Both the position numbers and the translations under genes were made by a program. Shown piece by piece: positions 7,559 through 14,400 of a DNA stretch of 64,000 nt. The notes under the pieces are model-generated. The model saw only the letters and a program-made list of their open reading frames with translations. It ran no database searches and was not told the DNA's origin. The stretch comes from a virus. The stretch lies in the IMG/VR virus record IMGVR_UViG_3300036780_000414, positions 18,796 to 82,795 of that record. One strand, given 5' to 3'. Position 1 is the first letter of the stretch, and the number at the start of each line of letters is the position of its first letter.

Positions 7559-7587
7559 TTGACCCTCCCCTCTCTCTGTGTAACGGC

Positions 7588-7606
7588 ATCATACACGTGG
7601 GGAGTA
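7588..7606 (-). promoter_or_regulatory. promoter with CACGTG element
   Basis: On the minus strand CACGTG (7594-7599) abuts TATGAT (7588-7593), a near-consensus -10. The start codon at 7558 lies about 30 bp downstream. Confidence 0.6.
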
Positions 7607-7640
7607 AGGATGTGGCAAACGTCAAGGCCACCGCATATAG

Positions 7641-7679
7641 CAGGACCCCCGGCCCGTGGAACACCAGCCGGGGGTCCTG
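7641..7679. terminator. 13-bp perfect hairpin terminator
   Basis: CAGGACCCCCGGC (7641-7653) pairs exactly with 7667-7679, loop 13 nt. It lies between the gene ending at 7694 and the promoter at 7588, so it isolates the two units. Confidence 0.7.
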
Positions 7680-7693
7680 TGCCATGCCCCTCA

Positions 7694-8095
7694 TCAGCCA
7701 GCGTACAGCAGCCGCACCCACGTTGCCGCGTACCGGCCCATCGGCTCATCATGCTGCGCGTGCCAGCCCCGGAGGAACTCCGTGATGACGCGGGCGTCCG
7801 GGGCGAGCCCGGCTTCCTCCAGGTCCCCGTACGCGCGGGCGCGCATCGCCGCAGGGAACTCCAGGTCCGCCCGTCCGGGGCCATCAGGCGGGAAGACGGC
7901 GGCCCGCCAGGCCCGCGCAGCGGTCAGCGTCGCCGCGTACACCTCCAAGTCCGGGGCGTCAGCGGTGTGCCTGCGGTTCCGCTCAGCCTTGTCCTTGACG
8001 GAGATGACCAGCTCCACCGCGCTTTCCGCAGCCTCCACCAGGAGGTACGGGTTGAGCTGCCACTGGCGGACGATCCGCGCTTCTGCCCGGTCCAT
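7694..8095 (-). CDS. hypothetical protein, 133 aa
   Basis: Mostly helical, Ala/Arg/Glu-rich (MDRAEARIVRQWQLNPYLLV, DPRVITEF-like C-terminal helix, MGRYAATWVRLL). Start overlaps the end of 8095-8340. Last gene of a coupled run reaching back to 12433. Function unknown. Confidence 0.65.
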   Translation of the reverse strand: MDRAEARIVRQWQLNPYLLVEAAESAVELVISVKDKAERNRRHTADAPDLEVYAATLTAARAWRAAVFPPDGPGRADLEFPAAMRARAYGDLEEAGLAPDARVITEFLRGWHAQHDEPMGRYAATWVRLLYAG

Positions 8096-8340
8096 CAGCG
8101 TTCCCTTTCCGGTACCAGCGGTATCAGCTCACCGCCGACCTCGCTGGCGGCGGCCAGCGACACGGCCGGGTACTGGCTGAGGACTGCGCGCAGCAGCTGA
8201 CCGCTTAGCGGCATGTAGGTGTCCGGCCCGACCCTAATCCACTTGTAGCCGTCCACGTCCTCGAACACGGGAAGCCCGGCCGCGAGCGCTTCAGGCTGGA
8301 CTAGCAGCGTGTCGGGCAGCATCCCGTCCGCCCGGTTCAT
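8095..8340 (-). CDS. hypothetical protein, 81 aa
   Basis: ATG 8340 overlaps the upstream stop as ATGA. It contains FEDVDGYKWIRVGPDTYMPLSG, a small beta-like motif, and an Ala-rich helix. Unknown function, translationally coupled on both sides. Confidence 0.65.
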   Translation of the reverse strand: MNRADGMLPDTLLVQPEALAAGLPVFEDVDGYKWIRVGPDTYMPLSGQLLRAVLSQYPAVSLAAASEVGGELIPLVPERER

Positions 8341-8603
8341 GTGCCGCCCTCCCCGCCTGCCGGGTACCAGCGCTGCCCCTTCGGGTCGGGTACCGCGCGC
8401 ACCTTACCGTCCTTGGCCAGCTCACCGAGGAGCGCCAGCATGAGCGTCATCGGGACTGGCCGGTGCAGCTCACCGATCGGCGGTTCCGGCATCGGCAGGC
8501 CGGGGCTCAGCTGGTAAGCGGTGCGGCCCGGCTGCCCGGTGACGGCGGCCAGGACGAACGCCAGCTGTTCGGAGTGCCGTTCGCGGGGCAGCACGGTTGT
8601 CAT
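8337..8603 (-). CDS. winged-helix-like small protein
   Basis: 88 residues from ATG 8603 (ATGA overlap with the upstream stop). The C-terminal half, MTLMLALLGELAKDGKVRAVPDPKGQRWYP, has the helix plus beta-wing look of a small winged-helix domain, so it may bind DNA. Only a resemblance. Confidence 0.6.
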   Translation of the reverse strand: MTTVLPRERHSEQLAFVLAAVTGQPGRTAYQLSPGLPMPEPPIGELHRPVPMTLMLALLGELAKDGKVRAVPDPKGQRWYPAGGEGGT

Positions 8604-8977
8604 GGTGCTACCTCTACTGCGACGACGAACCGCCCGCAGGTTGCGCAGCTGACTCGGATCTTCCCGGCGTAGTAGGTTGCCGTGACCGGCTTGCCGGGGT
8701 GGCACCTGCCGGTCACGGTGAGCGGTGAGTCGTGGGTGGTGTGGTCGCAGAACATGTTGGAGCAGCCCAGCGCGTCCAGGTACTCGCAGCTGACTACTGC
8801 GCCGGCCGGCAGCTGCTCCGGCAGCTGCTGCGGCGTGGGGGTTACGGCCAGCACTTCCCATCCGTCCACGGTGAACAGCTCGCTGCTGCGCATCGCGTCC
8901 GCCGTGGCGTCCGCTACGTCGGTGTCGCTGGTGGCGTCGGAGACTTTGACGGCCCCCGTGACCCTGATCGTCTTCAC
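8600..8977 (-). CDS. hypothetical protein with C-terminal zinc motif
   Basis: 125 residues. The N-terminal half is beta-like and acidic (KVSDATSDTDVADATADAM). The C-terminal half carries CEYLDALGCSNMFCDH and CATCGRF, giving four or more Cys and a His, a likely zinc site. Overlaps both neighbours by 4 bp. Confidence 0.65.
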   Translation of the reverse strand: MKTIRVTGAVKVSDATSDTDVADATADAMRSSELFTVDGWEVLAVTPTPQQLPEQLPAGAVVSCEYLDALGCSNMFCDHTTHDSPLTVTGRCHPGKPVTATYYAGKIRVSCATCGRFVVAVEVAP

Positions 8978-9465
8978 GGTGCCTCCTGCGGCTGGCCGGT
9001 GCCGGAAAGCTCCGCGTACGCGGTTTTGAGTGCGGTGAGCTGCGGCGTGTCGTGGAAGGTGAGGTACTGGCTGGCGCCCATGCGGATCAGCATGGCCTCT
9101 GCGATCCGCTGCGCGTGCGCCCAGCCCATGTTGGCGAGCGCGTCTTGCAGGTTGACCAGCTGACCGCTGGCCAGCGACGACGCGAGGCGCAGGAACCGCT
9201 TCTCATGGCCTTCCGGGTACAGCTTCGGGTCGCGCACCAGGTTCTGCCATGACTTGATCCACGCGCCGGGCAAGCTCGCATGGTCGGCCATCGAGTAGTG
9301 GGTGTCCAGTACCACGTGCCGGGCGAATGCCCTGGTGCCGGGCAGGTGGGTGAACGTCACCAGGTGCATCGCCGCCTGGCTGGCCGTCACGCCGTCGATC
9401 CGCGCGCCTTCGGCCAGCAGCGCGCACAGCTCCTCACGGGTGCAGCCCTCAACGGGGTCAGTCAT
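8974..9465 (-). CDS. hypothetical helical protein, 163 aa
   Basis: ATG 9465 follows AAGGAG by 7 nt. All-helical, with HLVTFTHLPGTRAFARHVVL and LVNLQDALANMGWAHAQRIAEAML. No catalytic motif. Overlaps the next gene by 8 bp. Unknown. Confidence 0.65.
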   Translation of the reverse strand: MTDPVEGCTREELCALLAEGARIDGVTASQAAMHLVTFTHLPGTRAFARHVVLDTHYSMADHASLPGAWIKSWQNLVRDPKLYPEGHEKRFLRLASSLASGQLVNLQDALANMGWAHAQRIAEAMLIRMGASQYLTFHDTPQLTALKTAYAELSGTGQPQEAP

Positions 9466-9829
9466 CGGACTTGGCTCCTTCCTGGTCGTGCCAGTCTTGC
9501 CATACCTTGCGGGCTTCGCTGGTCGCCCAGCAGCTCCGCGTCTCGATCTCCGCGCCGCACGTGCAGCCGAGCAGCAGGTCACGGTGCTTCCCGGCTGTGG
9601 CCAGGGTCAGCTGGTGCTCCCCCGGCGTTTCTTCGAGCGGCGGCCAGTGCGGCAGGGTCAGCCCGTCCTGCGTCGGCCCTTTCGCCCGTGCCGCGACCAG
9701 CATGGGGTCCGGCAGTGTCCCAGGCTGCCCGTGGCGGAGGAAGCCGAGCCCCTGGGTCAGCAGGTGCAGCATTACCTGCTTCCGCGCCAGTGCGCTCGTG
9801 TCAACTCGCGTCCACGTCACCCGGCTCAC
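9458..9829 (-). CDS. hypothetical protein with CxCxxE motif, 123 aa
   Basis: GTG start at 9829. Mixed helix, then GKHRDLLLGCTCGAEIETRSC, a compact Cys cluster typical of small zinc proteins, and a Trp-rich C-terminal helix (RKVWQDWHDQE). Overlaps the following gene slightly. Function unknown. Confidence 0.6.
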   Translation of the reverse strand: MSRVTWTRVDTSALARKQVMLHLLTQGLGFLRHGQPGTLPDPMLVAARAKGPTQDGLTLPHWPPLEETPGEHQLTLATAGKHRDLLLGCTCGAEIETRSCWATSEARKVWQDWHDQEGAKSDD

Positions 9830-10010
9830 CCCCGAGCGGCGGGAGGATCAGGCCCTTGTCGATCGCGGCGAGCGTCGCGTAACCGTGGCTGATGCGGAGA
9901 AGCGCCGCCGTTTTCTCACCCTTGGTGTACGTGCTGGCCATGGTCAGCTCATGCGCTTCATGCAGCGCCCGTGCCGCGTCAGCGAGGTAGCCGCTGCCGT
10001 CGTAGCTCAC
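9801..10010 (-). CDS. small helical protein, LAAIDK paralogue B
   Basis: 69 residues from GTG 10010 (GTGA overlap with the upstream stop). Two helices, then YATLAAIDKGLILPP. The gene at 10662-10844 has YAVLAAIDKRLPPG in the same place and a similar length, so they are paralogues. Each follows a degenerate YraN-like gene, indicating duplication of a two-gene unit. Confidence 0.65.
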   Translation of the reverse strand: MSYDGSGYLADAARALHEAHELTMASTYTKGEKTAALLRISHGYATLAAIDKGLILPPLGGEPGDVDAS

Positions 10011-10612
10011 TGGGTCACCCCGCGCACGTGCTCGATAACCCAGCCGCCCGCCTGGTGGCCCATGCCGAGCACGTCGACGCGGGCTTGCGGGAACAGCAGG
10101 CTGCGCTCCTTGCACCACGCGGCTGCCAGCAGCAGCACTTCCATGAACGTCTTCTCGCCCAGTTCGTTCAGTGAAGAGAGGTACCGGCCGTCTGCCGCGA
10201 ACTTCAGGTATACGGCCACCAGTTGGTCCCGTTCCTGCGCGACGATGCTGAGGCCGCCGTCGTCGCAGCACCAGCCCCGGTCATGCACGATCAGGCCCGC
10301 CCCGACCAGGTACTCAGCGGCGGCGTCCACCGCGCTGGTAATCCCCGACGCCGGGAACTGCGTCACCTGCACACCGCCGGCGCCGGGCCGCCGTTCTATC
10401 ACCGCGCAGGCCAGCGCCAGGATGTCAGCCTCACTGACCCACAAGCCGGTGACCGGCTTGCCCCTGGCGTTGCGGATGACAACCGGCCACGGTTCCCCGT
10501 TGTCCGGCACCGTGACGCGCAGCGACTGAAGCGGCCGCACCGCGACGCCTGGTGGCGGTGACTCGGCCAGGATGAATACTTCCTGGCCGTGCTCGTTACT
10601 CAGGTTCTCCAT
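10007..10612 (-). CDS. degenerate YraN/UPF0102-like nuclease-fold protein A
   Basis: 201 residues from ATG 10612 after GAGAGAGGGAG. Residues about 95-198 follow the UPF0102/YraN order (helix AAEYLVGAGLIVHDRGW, strand, QLVAVYLKF, long helix, ARVDVLGM, WVIEHVRGVT). The family's GEID and VEVK-type catalytic residues are replaced by GGLS and VYLK, so nuclease activity looks lost. An N-terminal beta-like part (1-90) is extra. A second YraN-like protein lies at 10844-11305. It may bind DNA without cutting. Family call by eye. Confidence 0.5.
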   Translation of the reverse strand: MENLSNEHGQEVFILAESPPPGVAVRPLQSLRVTVPDNGEPWPVVIRNARGKPVTGLWVSEADILALACAVIERRPGAGGVQVTQFPASGITSAVDAAAEYLVGAGLIVHDRGWCCDDGGLSIVAQERDQLVAVYLKFAADGRYLSSLNELGEKTFMEVLLLAAAWCKERSLLFPQARVDVLGMGHQAGGWVIEHVRGVTQ

Positions 10613-10661
10613 CGTTCGTTCTCCCTCTCTCAGGGTCACCGGGCGGAGGTGCCCGGTGATG

Positions 10662-10844
10662 TCATAACGGTGACTTCGGGGTAAGCAGCGTTCCGGGTGG
10701 CAGGCGCTTGTCGATCGCGGCGAGGACCGCGTAGACGCGGGCGATGTCGATGTGCGCCTGAGCTGCGCTCCCCGGCGGCAACCCGGCCGCCGCCCGGCTG
10801 GCCTCAGTCAGCGCCTGCTCGGCCATGGCCTCGTACCTGGCCAT
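10662..10844 (-). CDS. small helical protein, LAAIDK paralogue A
   Basis: 60 residues, ATG 10844 overlapping the upstream stop (TGATG). Helix-rich (RYEAMAEQALTEASRAAAGL), then YAVLAAIDKRLPPGTLL. Paralogue of 9801-10010. Gene order YraN-like, LAAIDK, YraN-like, LAAIDK argues for a duplicated module. Confidence 0.65.
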   Translation of the reverse strand: MARYEAMAEQALTEASRAAAGLPPGSAAQAHIDIARVYAVLAAIDKRLPPGTLLTPKSPL

Positions 10845-11305
10845 CAGCCCACCGCCCGAACGTGCTCGATCGTGCCGTCACCGAGGACGCCGATCACGTC
10901 CACCCGGATCCGGTCGGCCCGCCGGCCGTGCTGCTGCATCCACAGGGTGAGGAGCCGCCGCATGACCTGCTTCCTGACGTTGCTCATCCGGTCCAGCCGG
11001 CTCCCGTGGCGTTCCTTGTTGACCCGCAGGTCGACCGCGACCAGCACCCCGTGATCATCAGCGACCAGCGGCAGGCGGTAATCACCTTCTGACCAGTTGC
11101 GGTCCAGCACCGTGAACCCGCACTCGCCCAGATGCCTGACGGCCCGTGCCATCGCCGTGTCCGCGTCCCGGTGCCAGGTGACGTGCTTGATCTGGTCTGC
11201 CTGAGCCGGGTGGCAGTCGGTGCGCAGCTCACCTCGGTAACCGCACCTGGTGCACACGGCCCGGTGGAGGGTCTCCACGCTGACGGCGGTGTCCTGAATG
11301 GTCAC
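10844..11305 (-). CDS. degenerate YraN/UPF0102-like nuclease-fold protein B with zinc motif
   Basis: 153 residues, GTG 11305 overlapping the upstream stop. It begins with a CTRCGY zinc knuckle (Cys18, Cys21) and CHP near 31. Residues 52-150 match the YraN layout (RHLGECGFTVLDRNW, LVAVDLRV, RIRVDVIGVL, GTIEHVRAV). The family Asp-Glu-Lys set appears as Asp and Arg substitutes, so activity is doubtful. Closest relative in this window is 10007-10612. Confidence 0.5.
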   Translation of the reverse strand: MTIQDTAVSVETLHRAVCTRCGYRGELRTDCHPAQADQIKHVTWHRDADTAMARAVRHLGECGFTVLDRNWSEGDYRLPLVADDHGVLVAVDLRVNKERHGSRLDRMSNVRKQVMRRLLTLWMQQHGRRADRIRVDVIGVLGDGTIEHVRAVG

Positions 11306-12069
11306 CGCAGGCGCTCCGTGGTGATCTTCGCAGTCTGGTTGAGGCGGCGGGTCACGGCAGCGCGCACCCGCTCGTCATCCGGGTAGACGCCGAGGTCCGC
11401 GAGGATGTAGCGGACTGTGTCCGCCAGCCGTTCCGCGCTGCGCTCCGCGGCCTCGGGCGTGTCAGGGCCTGCCCGCTCGATCACCCACTGGTCACCGGCC
11501 TCGACCACATGGGGGGCCTGCGCCATGGTGACCAGCGTGCGGGCCAGCCACCCCTGGTCGAAACGCTGCACGTACCTGCCGCCTTCGCGGGTGCGGAGGG
11601 TGACGGTGAACTCGCCGGGATCGGCCGGGTCGGTGATGCTGTCGAGGAACGCCGCGACGCCTGCCATGAACGCGGTCTCCTCGGCTGCTGCCCGCGCCGC
11701 CTCAGCCTCCTGCTCCTCGCCGGTTAGCTCAGCCGGCGGCGGGTTCAGCGCGGCCCACTGCTCGTAAGCCAGCCGGGGGTTCCAGCTGACCGTGGCCTGC
11801 CGGTGCGGCGTGCTGTGCTGCACTGTGTACGGGGCACCCTGCTCGATCACCAGGTGGACCCCGCTGTGGGTGGTGCCGCCTACCAGTGACATGACGCTGA
11901 GGGGAACGTCGCCTTGCGGCACCTCCCCTTCCGGCATCTTCACTGTCACGATCGCAGGGTGGCCAGTCTCGAACCGCACCACCTTCCCGTCTGCGAGTAC
12001 GGCGGTGAGCCGCACCTGGAGCGCCTTGGCCAGCAGGCCACCGTCCGGGTACGCGGTCAAATCAGGCAT
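11302..12069 (-). CDS. hypothetical protein, 255 aa
   Basis: Beta-rich N-terminal half (VRLTAVLADGKVVRFETG, PLSVMSLVGGTTHSGVHLVIEQG) and helical acidic middle (EEQEAEAARAAAEETAF). The C-terminal region (DTVRYILADLGVYPDDERVRAAV) is helical. No catalytic or metal motif. One of the longer unknowns of the block, coupled to its neighbours. Not recognised. Confidence 0.65.
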   Translation of the reverse strand: MPDLTAYPDGGLLAKALQVRLTAVLADGKVVRFETGHPAIVTVKMPEGEVPQGDVPLSVMSLVGGTTHSGVHLVIEQGAPYTVQHSTPHRQATVSWNPRLAYEQWAALNPPPAELTGEEQEAEAARAAAEETAFMAGVAAFLDSITDPADPGEFTVTLRTREGGRYVQRFDQGWLARTLVTMAQAPHVVEAGDQWVIERAGPDTPEAAERSAERLADTVRYILADLGVYPDDERVRAAVTRRLNQTAKITTERLR

Positions 12070-12433
12070 CTTGCTTGTCCCTCTCTCTTTCCGGTTCGCA
12101 TGCGCACCAGCCCATAGTGTGGGCGAGTGACCGCAGGTGCTGCTCCCGCCACCGCTCGTCGCGGTACCGCTCCCACACCGTCCAGTCCCACAGCCCGGCG
12201 CTGAGCACGGTGCGGGTCACCTGGTACGGGCGCCTGTGGGAGTAGGGCCACTCGGCTGAGGCCCGTGCCGCCTCTGCGGTGCAGTGCTCGCAGGTCATCG
12301 TCGTGCCGACCCGGCGCAGGCACGCAGGGTCACCCATCGACGCGGGCATCTGCGGGTGAAGCATCACGACGTGCTTGCAGTCGAGGACCGCCATCCAGTC
12401 CAGCAGCTCCTCACCGAGCATGTTGAGCACCAT
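12062..12433 (-). CDS. zinc-motif hypothetical protein, 123 aa
   Basis: ATG 12433 follows GAGAGAGGGAG, about 50 bp after the promoter at 12490. DCKHVVMLH, DPACLRRVG and MTCEHC supply Cys and His for one zinc site; the C-terminal part is Trp/Arg-rich. First gene of the unit running to 7694. Confidence 0.65.
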   Translation of the reverse strand: MVLNMLGEELLDWMAVLDCKHVVMLHPQMPASMGDPACLRRVGTTMTCEHCTAEAARASAEWPYSHRRPYQVTRTVLSAGLWDWTVWERYRDERWREQHLRSLAHTMGWCACEPERERDKQDA

Positions 12434-12480
12434 CAGCCCTCTCCCTCTCTCGGGGTTACCAGGCTCTTTCAGCGGGGTCT

Positions 12481-12515
12481 CACAACCCCAGTATACCGCA
12501 CACATGTTAGGTGTA
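12481..12515 (-). promoter_or_regulatory. strong promoter with ACATGT element
   Basis: On the minus strand ACATGTGTGCGG leads straight into TATACT (12490-12495) and then GGGGTTGTG, nearly identical to the promoters at 18347 and 39127. It overlaps the stop codon of the upstream gene (12507). Confidence 0.75.
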
Positions 12516-12932
12516 GGGGGGCAACAGGTTAGCGGGTATCGCTGCCGCCGCGTACCCGGCCACGGCGAGGCGCGCGTGCACCCACGCCAGGTCGTTGAGG
12601 GTCACCGCAGACTCGTAGCAGCTGTCCAGAATCCGGTCCAGCGTCCGGTAGTACGTGAAGGTACCCAGGTAGTCATCCGGCGGGATGGCATCGGCGGGCA
12701 CGTTCCCCAGCAGCAGGACACGGTTCGGGCTGCCCTGCTGCTGCGCGTACACGTCCCCGGTGTCCTGCACGTAGGAGACCCGCCACTCAGGCCAGTGATG
12801 GTCTCGGAGCCGCCAGTGGACACCGTAAGCAGCTTCCGGGCTGAACATCCGGCGGATGTCGTCCATCCAGAAGTCATCCAGGTTCTCGAACAGCACCCGG
12901 TGCGGCCCCGGCCGGTCCAGCTCAGCGGTCAT
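12507..12932 (-). CDS. hypothetical protein, 141 aa
   Basis: ATG 12932 taken; GTG 12941 is possible. DDFWMDDIRRMFSPE, then WRVSYVQDTGDVYAQQQ and a helical C-terminus. Its last codons run into the CACATGTG-type promoter of the next unit. Function unknown. Confidence 0.6.
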   Translation of the reverse strand: MTAELDRPGPHRVLFENLDDFWMDDIRRMFSPEAAYGVHWRLRDHHWPEWRVSYVQDTGDVYAQQQGSPNRVLLLGNVPADAIPPDDYLGTFTYYRTLDRILDSCYESAVTLNDLAWVHARLAVAGYAAAAIPANLLPPYT

Positions 12933-13287
12933 CGTCTTCACCGGGCCTGCGGAGGCGCGGGACCGGCTTGAACGGCTCATTCGCCATGAGGTGGTCGATG
13001 GCCTCGTTCCTGGTTCGTGAGTCATCGCCGGGCAGCACAGCTACGGTGATCTTGTCCCGTGGCAGGCCGGTCACCTGCATCGCGTAGGTGATGGTCGCTG
13101 CCGCCTGCTCCGGGGCGGGCGGCCACGTGCTCGCGTCGACATAGACGGTGGCCTCGACCAGCTGGAGCGTCCGGCTGCGGGATTGCCGGCGGTACAGCGG
13201 CTGTATCCCCTCCACGTGCAGCAGGCCAAGGGTGATCTGTTCCACGACAGGATGTCCGATCGCCTGGGTGACGGGGTAGTCGGTCAT
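12922..13287 (-). CDS. hypothetical protein, 121 aa
   Basis: ATG 13287 follows GAGAGAGG. Alpha/beta alternation (QLVEATVYVDASTWPPAPEQAAATITYAM split by loops, KITVAVLPGDDS) resembling a small ferredoxin-like fold, with basic C-terminal tail. Not recognised. Confidence 0.6.
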   Translation of the reverse strand: MTDYPVTQAIGHPVVEQITLGLLHVEGIQPLYRRQSRSRTLQLVEATVYVDASTWPPAPEQAAATITYAMQVTGLPRDKITVAVLPGDDSRTRNEAIDHLMANEPFKPVPRLRRPGEDDDR

Positions 13288-13322
13288 AGCTTTTCCTCTC
13301 TCGGTGCCGCGCAGCTGCGCGG

Positions 13323-13583
13323 CTATTCCCTGATGGCCTGGTCCACGGGCACCAGGCCCGCCAGCCGCACGATGTCCGCGGACACCTTGCCGCCGGACAG
13401 CGCGTAGTACGCCTCCACGAATGAGCTGAACGCCGCCGGGTCATGCGGCTGGGCGTCACGGAACCGCTGCGGCAGCTCCCCGCCGCACGCGGTCACCAGG
13501 CGGTTGTAGCTGTCTACCAGCTGCCGCTGCCATTCACTGGCCAGCTTGATCACGATCATGTGCTGTTCCGGGTCGGCGCTCAT
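13323..13583 (-). CDS. hypothetical helical protein, 86 aa
   Basis: ATG 13583 (ATGA overlap with the upstream stop). All helix, amphipathic (LASEWQRQLVDSYNRLV), no Cys cluster. Ends just before a GCCGCGCAGCTGCGCGGC hairpin (about 13301-13318) that may act as a weak terminator. Confidence 0.6.
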   Translation of the reverse strand: MSADPEQHMIVIKLASEWQRQLVDSYNRLVTACGGELPQRFRDAQPHDPAAFSSFVEAYYALSGGKVSADIVRLAGLVPVDQAIRE

Positions 13584-13831
13584 CCGGCTGGCTCCCATCC
13601 GCCGTCCCAGCCTGGCGTCATCGCGGGCTCAGTCGGCACGACGTACCCGGATGACATGATGCCGGCGGCGTCGATGCTGATAATCCGGGTGTCGCTGTCA
13701 TAGAGCACCAGCACGTCATCGTCGCCGGCGCTGCCCTCGAACACGTGGCAGGGGCCGGGTGAGTCAACGATCTCGTCGTCCTCCACCCGTGACCTGATGT
13801 CGTCCACGGCTGCCTGCTGCTGCGGTGTCAT
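13580..13831 (-). CDS. small acidic protein, 83 aa
   Basis: Acidic beta-like protein (DDDVLVLYDSDTRIISIDAAGI) with ATG 13831 overlapping the upstream stop. Unknown function. Confidence 0.6.
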   Translation of the reverse strand: MTPQQQAAVDDIRSRVEDDEIVDSPGPCHVFEGSAGDDDVLVLYDSDTRIISIDAAGIMSSGYVVPTEPAMTPGWDGGWEPAG

Positions 13832-14400
13832 CCCTGTTCCTCCTTCGGCTCATGCAGCACTACCGATGCGGTCGCGGTCGGCATCGGCACGTTCCTGCAC
13901 GCGTAGCTGTTGTCGTCGTCCACCCACTCGTCCCCGTGCGGGCCTGGGCGCCAGTGCAGTCCCGCGCCGCAGTGCACGCAGGTACGGCCGTTCCGGCTGG
14001 CTCCCATCCGCCGTCTGGCGTCTTCAGCCCGCCGCGCTGCGCACCACAGGCAGTCGGGCTCAGTACCGAAGTGCTCCTCCCCGTGGGTGAACTCGTCCCG
14101 GCCGAACTCGCGCCCGTGTTCCCACACCTCCGCGTAGATCTCCGCGAACGTCATGCCGTCCTTATTAGCCAGCGCCTCAGTGACCGCGTGCTGCCGGGCT
14201 GCGGCCTCGATGCTCAGCTCACTGCCGCCGCTGTCACCTGCCGCATGGCTGTGGTCCTGGTCGCCGGGGAACCTCTCGTGCTTCGCGTCGTGCGCCCACA
14301 CCAGGTCCTCAGCAGGCCGCCCGTCCGGGTGCGCGATGCTGGTCAGCCTGACGCCGGGGTGCCTCGCGGCCAGGTGCGCGCGCAGCTCGCCCTCGTTCAC
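13828..14400 (-). CDS. zinc-motif hypothetical protein, 190 aa
   Basis: Central helical region (RQHAVTEALANKDGMTFAEIYAEVW), then DCLWCAAR and TCVHCGAGLHW, two CxxC pairs forming a probable zinc ribbon. The zinc part is C-terminal. ATG 14400 overlaps the stop of the DUF2637 gene, so both are made from one mRNA. Confidence 0.65.
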   Translation of the reverse strand: MNEGELRAHLAARHPGVRLTSIAHPDGRPAEDLVWAHDAKHERFPGDQDHSHAAGDSGGSELSIEAAARQHAVTEALANKDGMTFAEIYAEVWEHGREFGRDEFTHGEEHFGTEPDCLWCAARRAEDARRRMGASRNGRTCVHCGAGLHWRPGPHGDEWVDDDNSYACRNVPMPTATASVVLHEPKEEQG

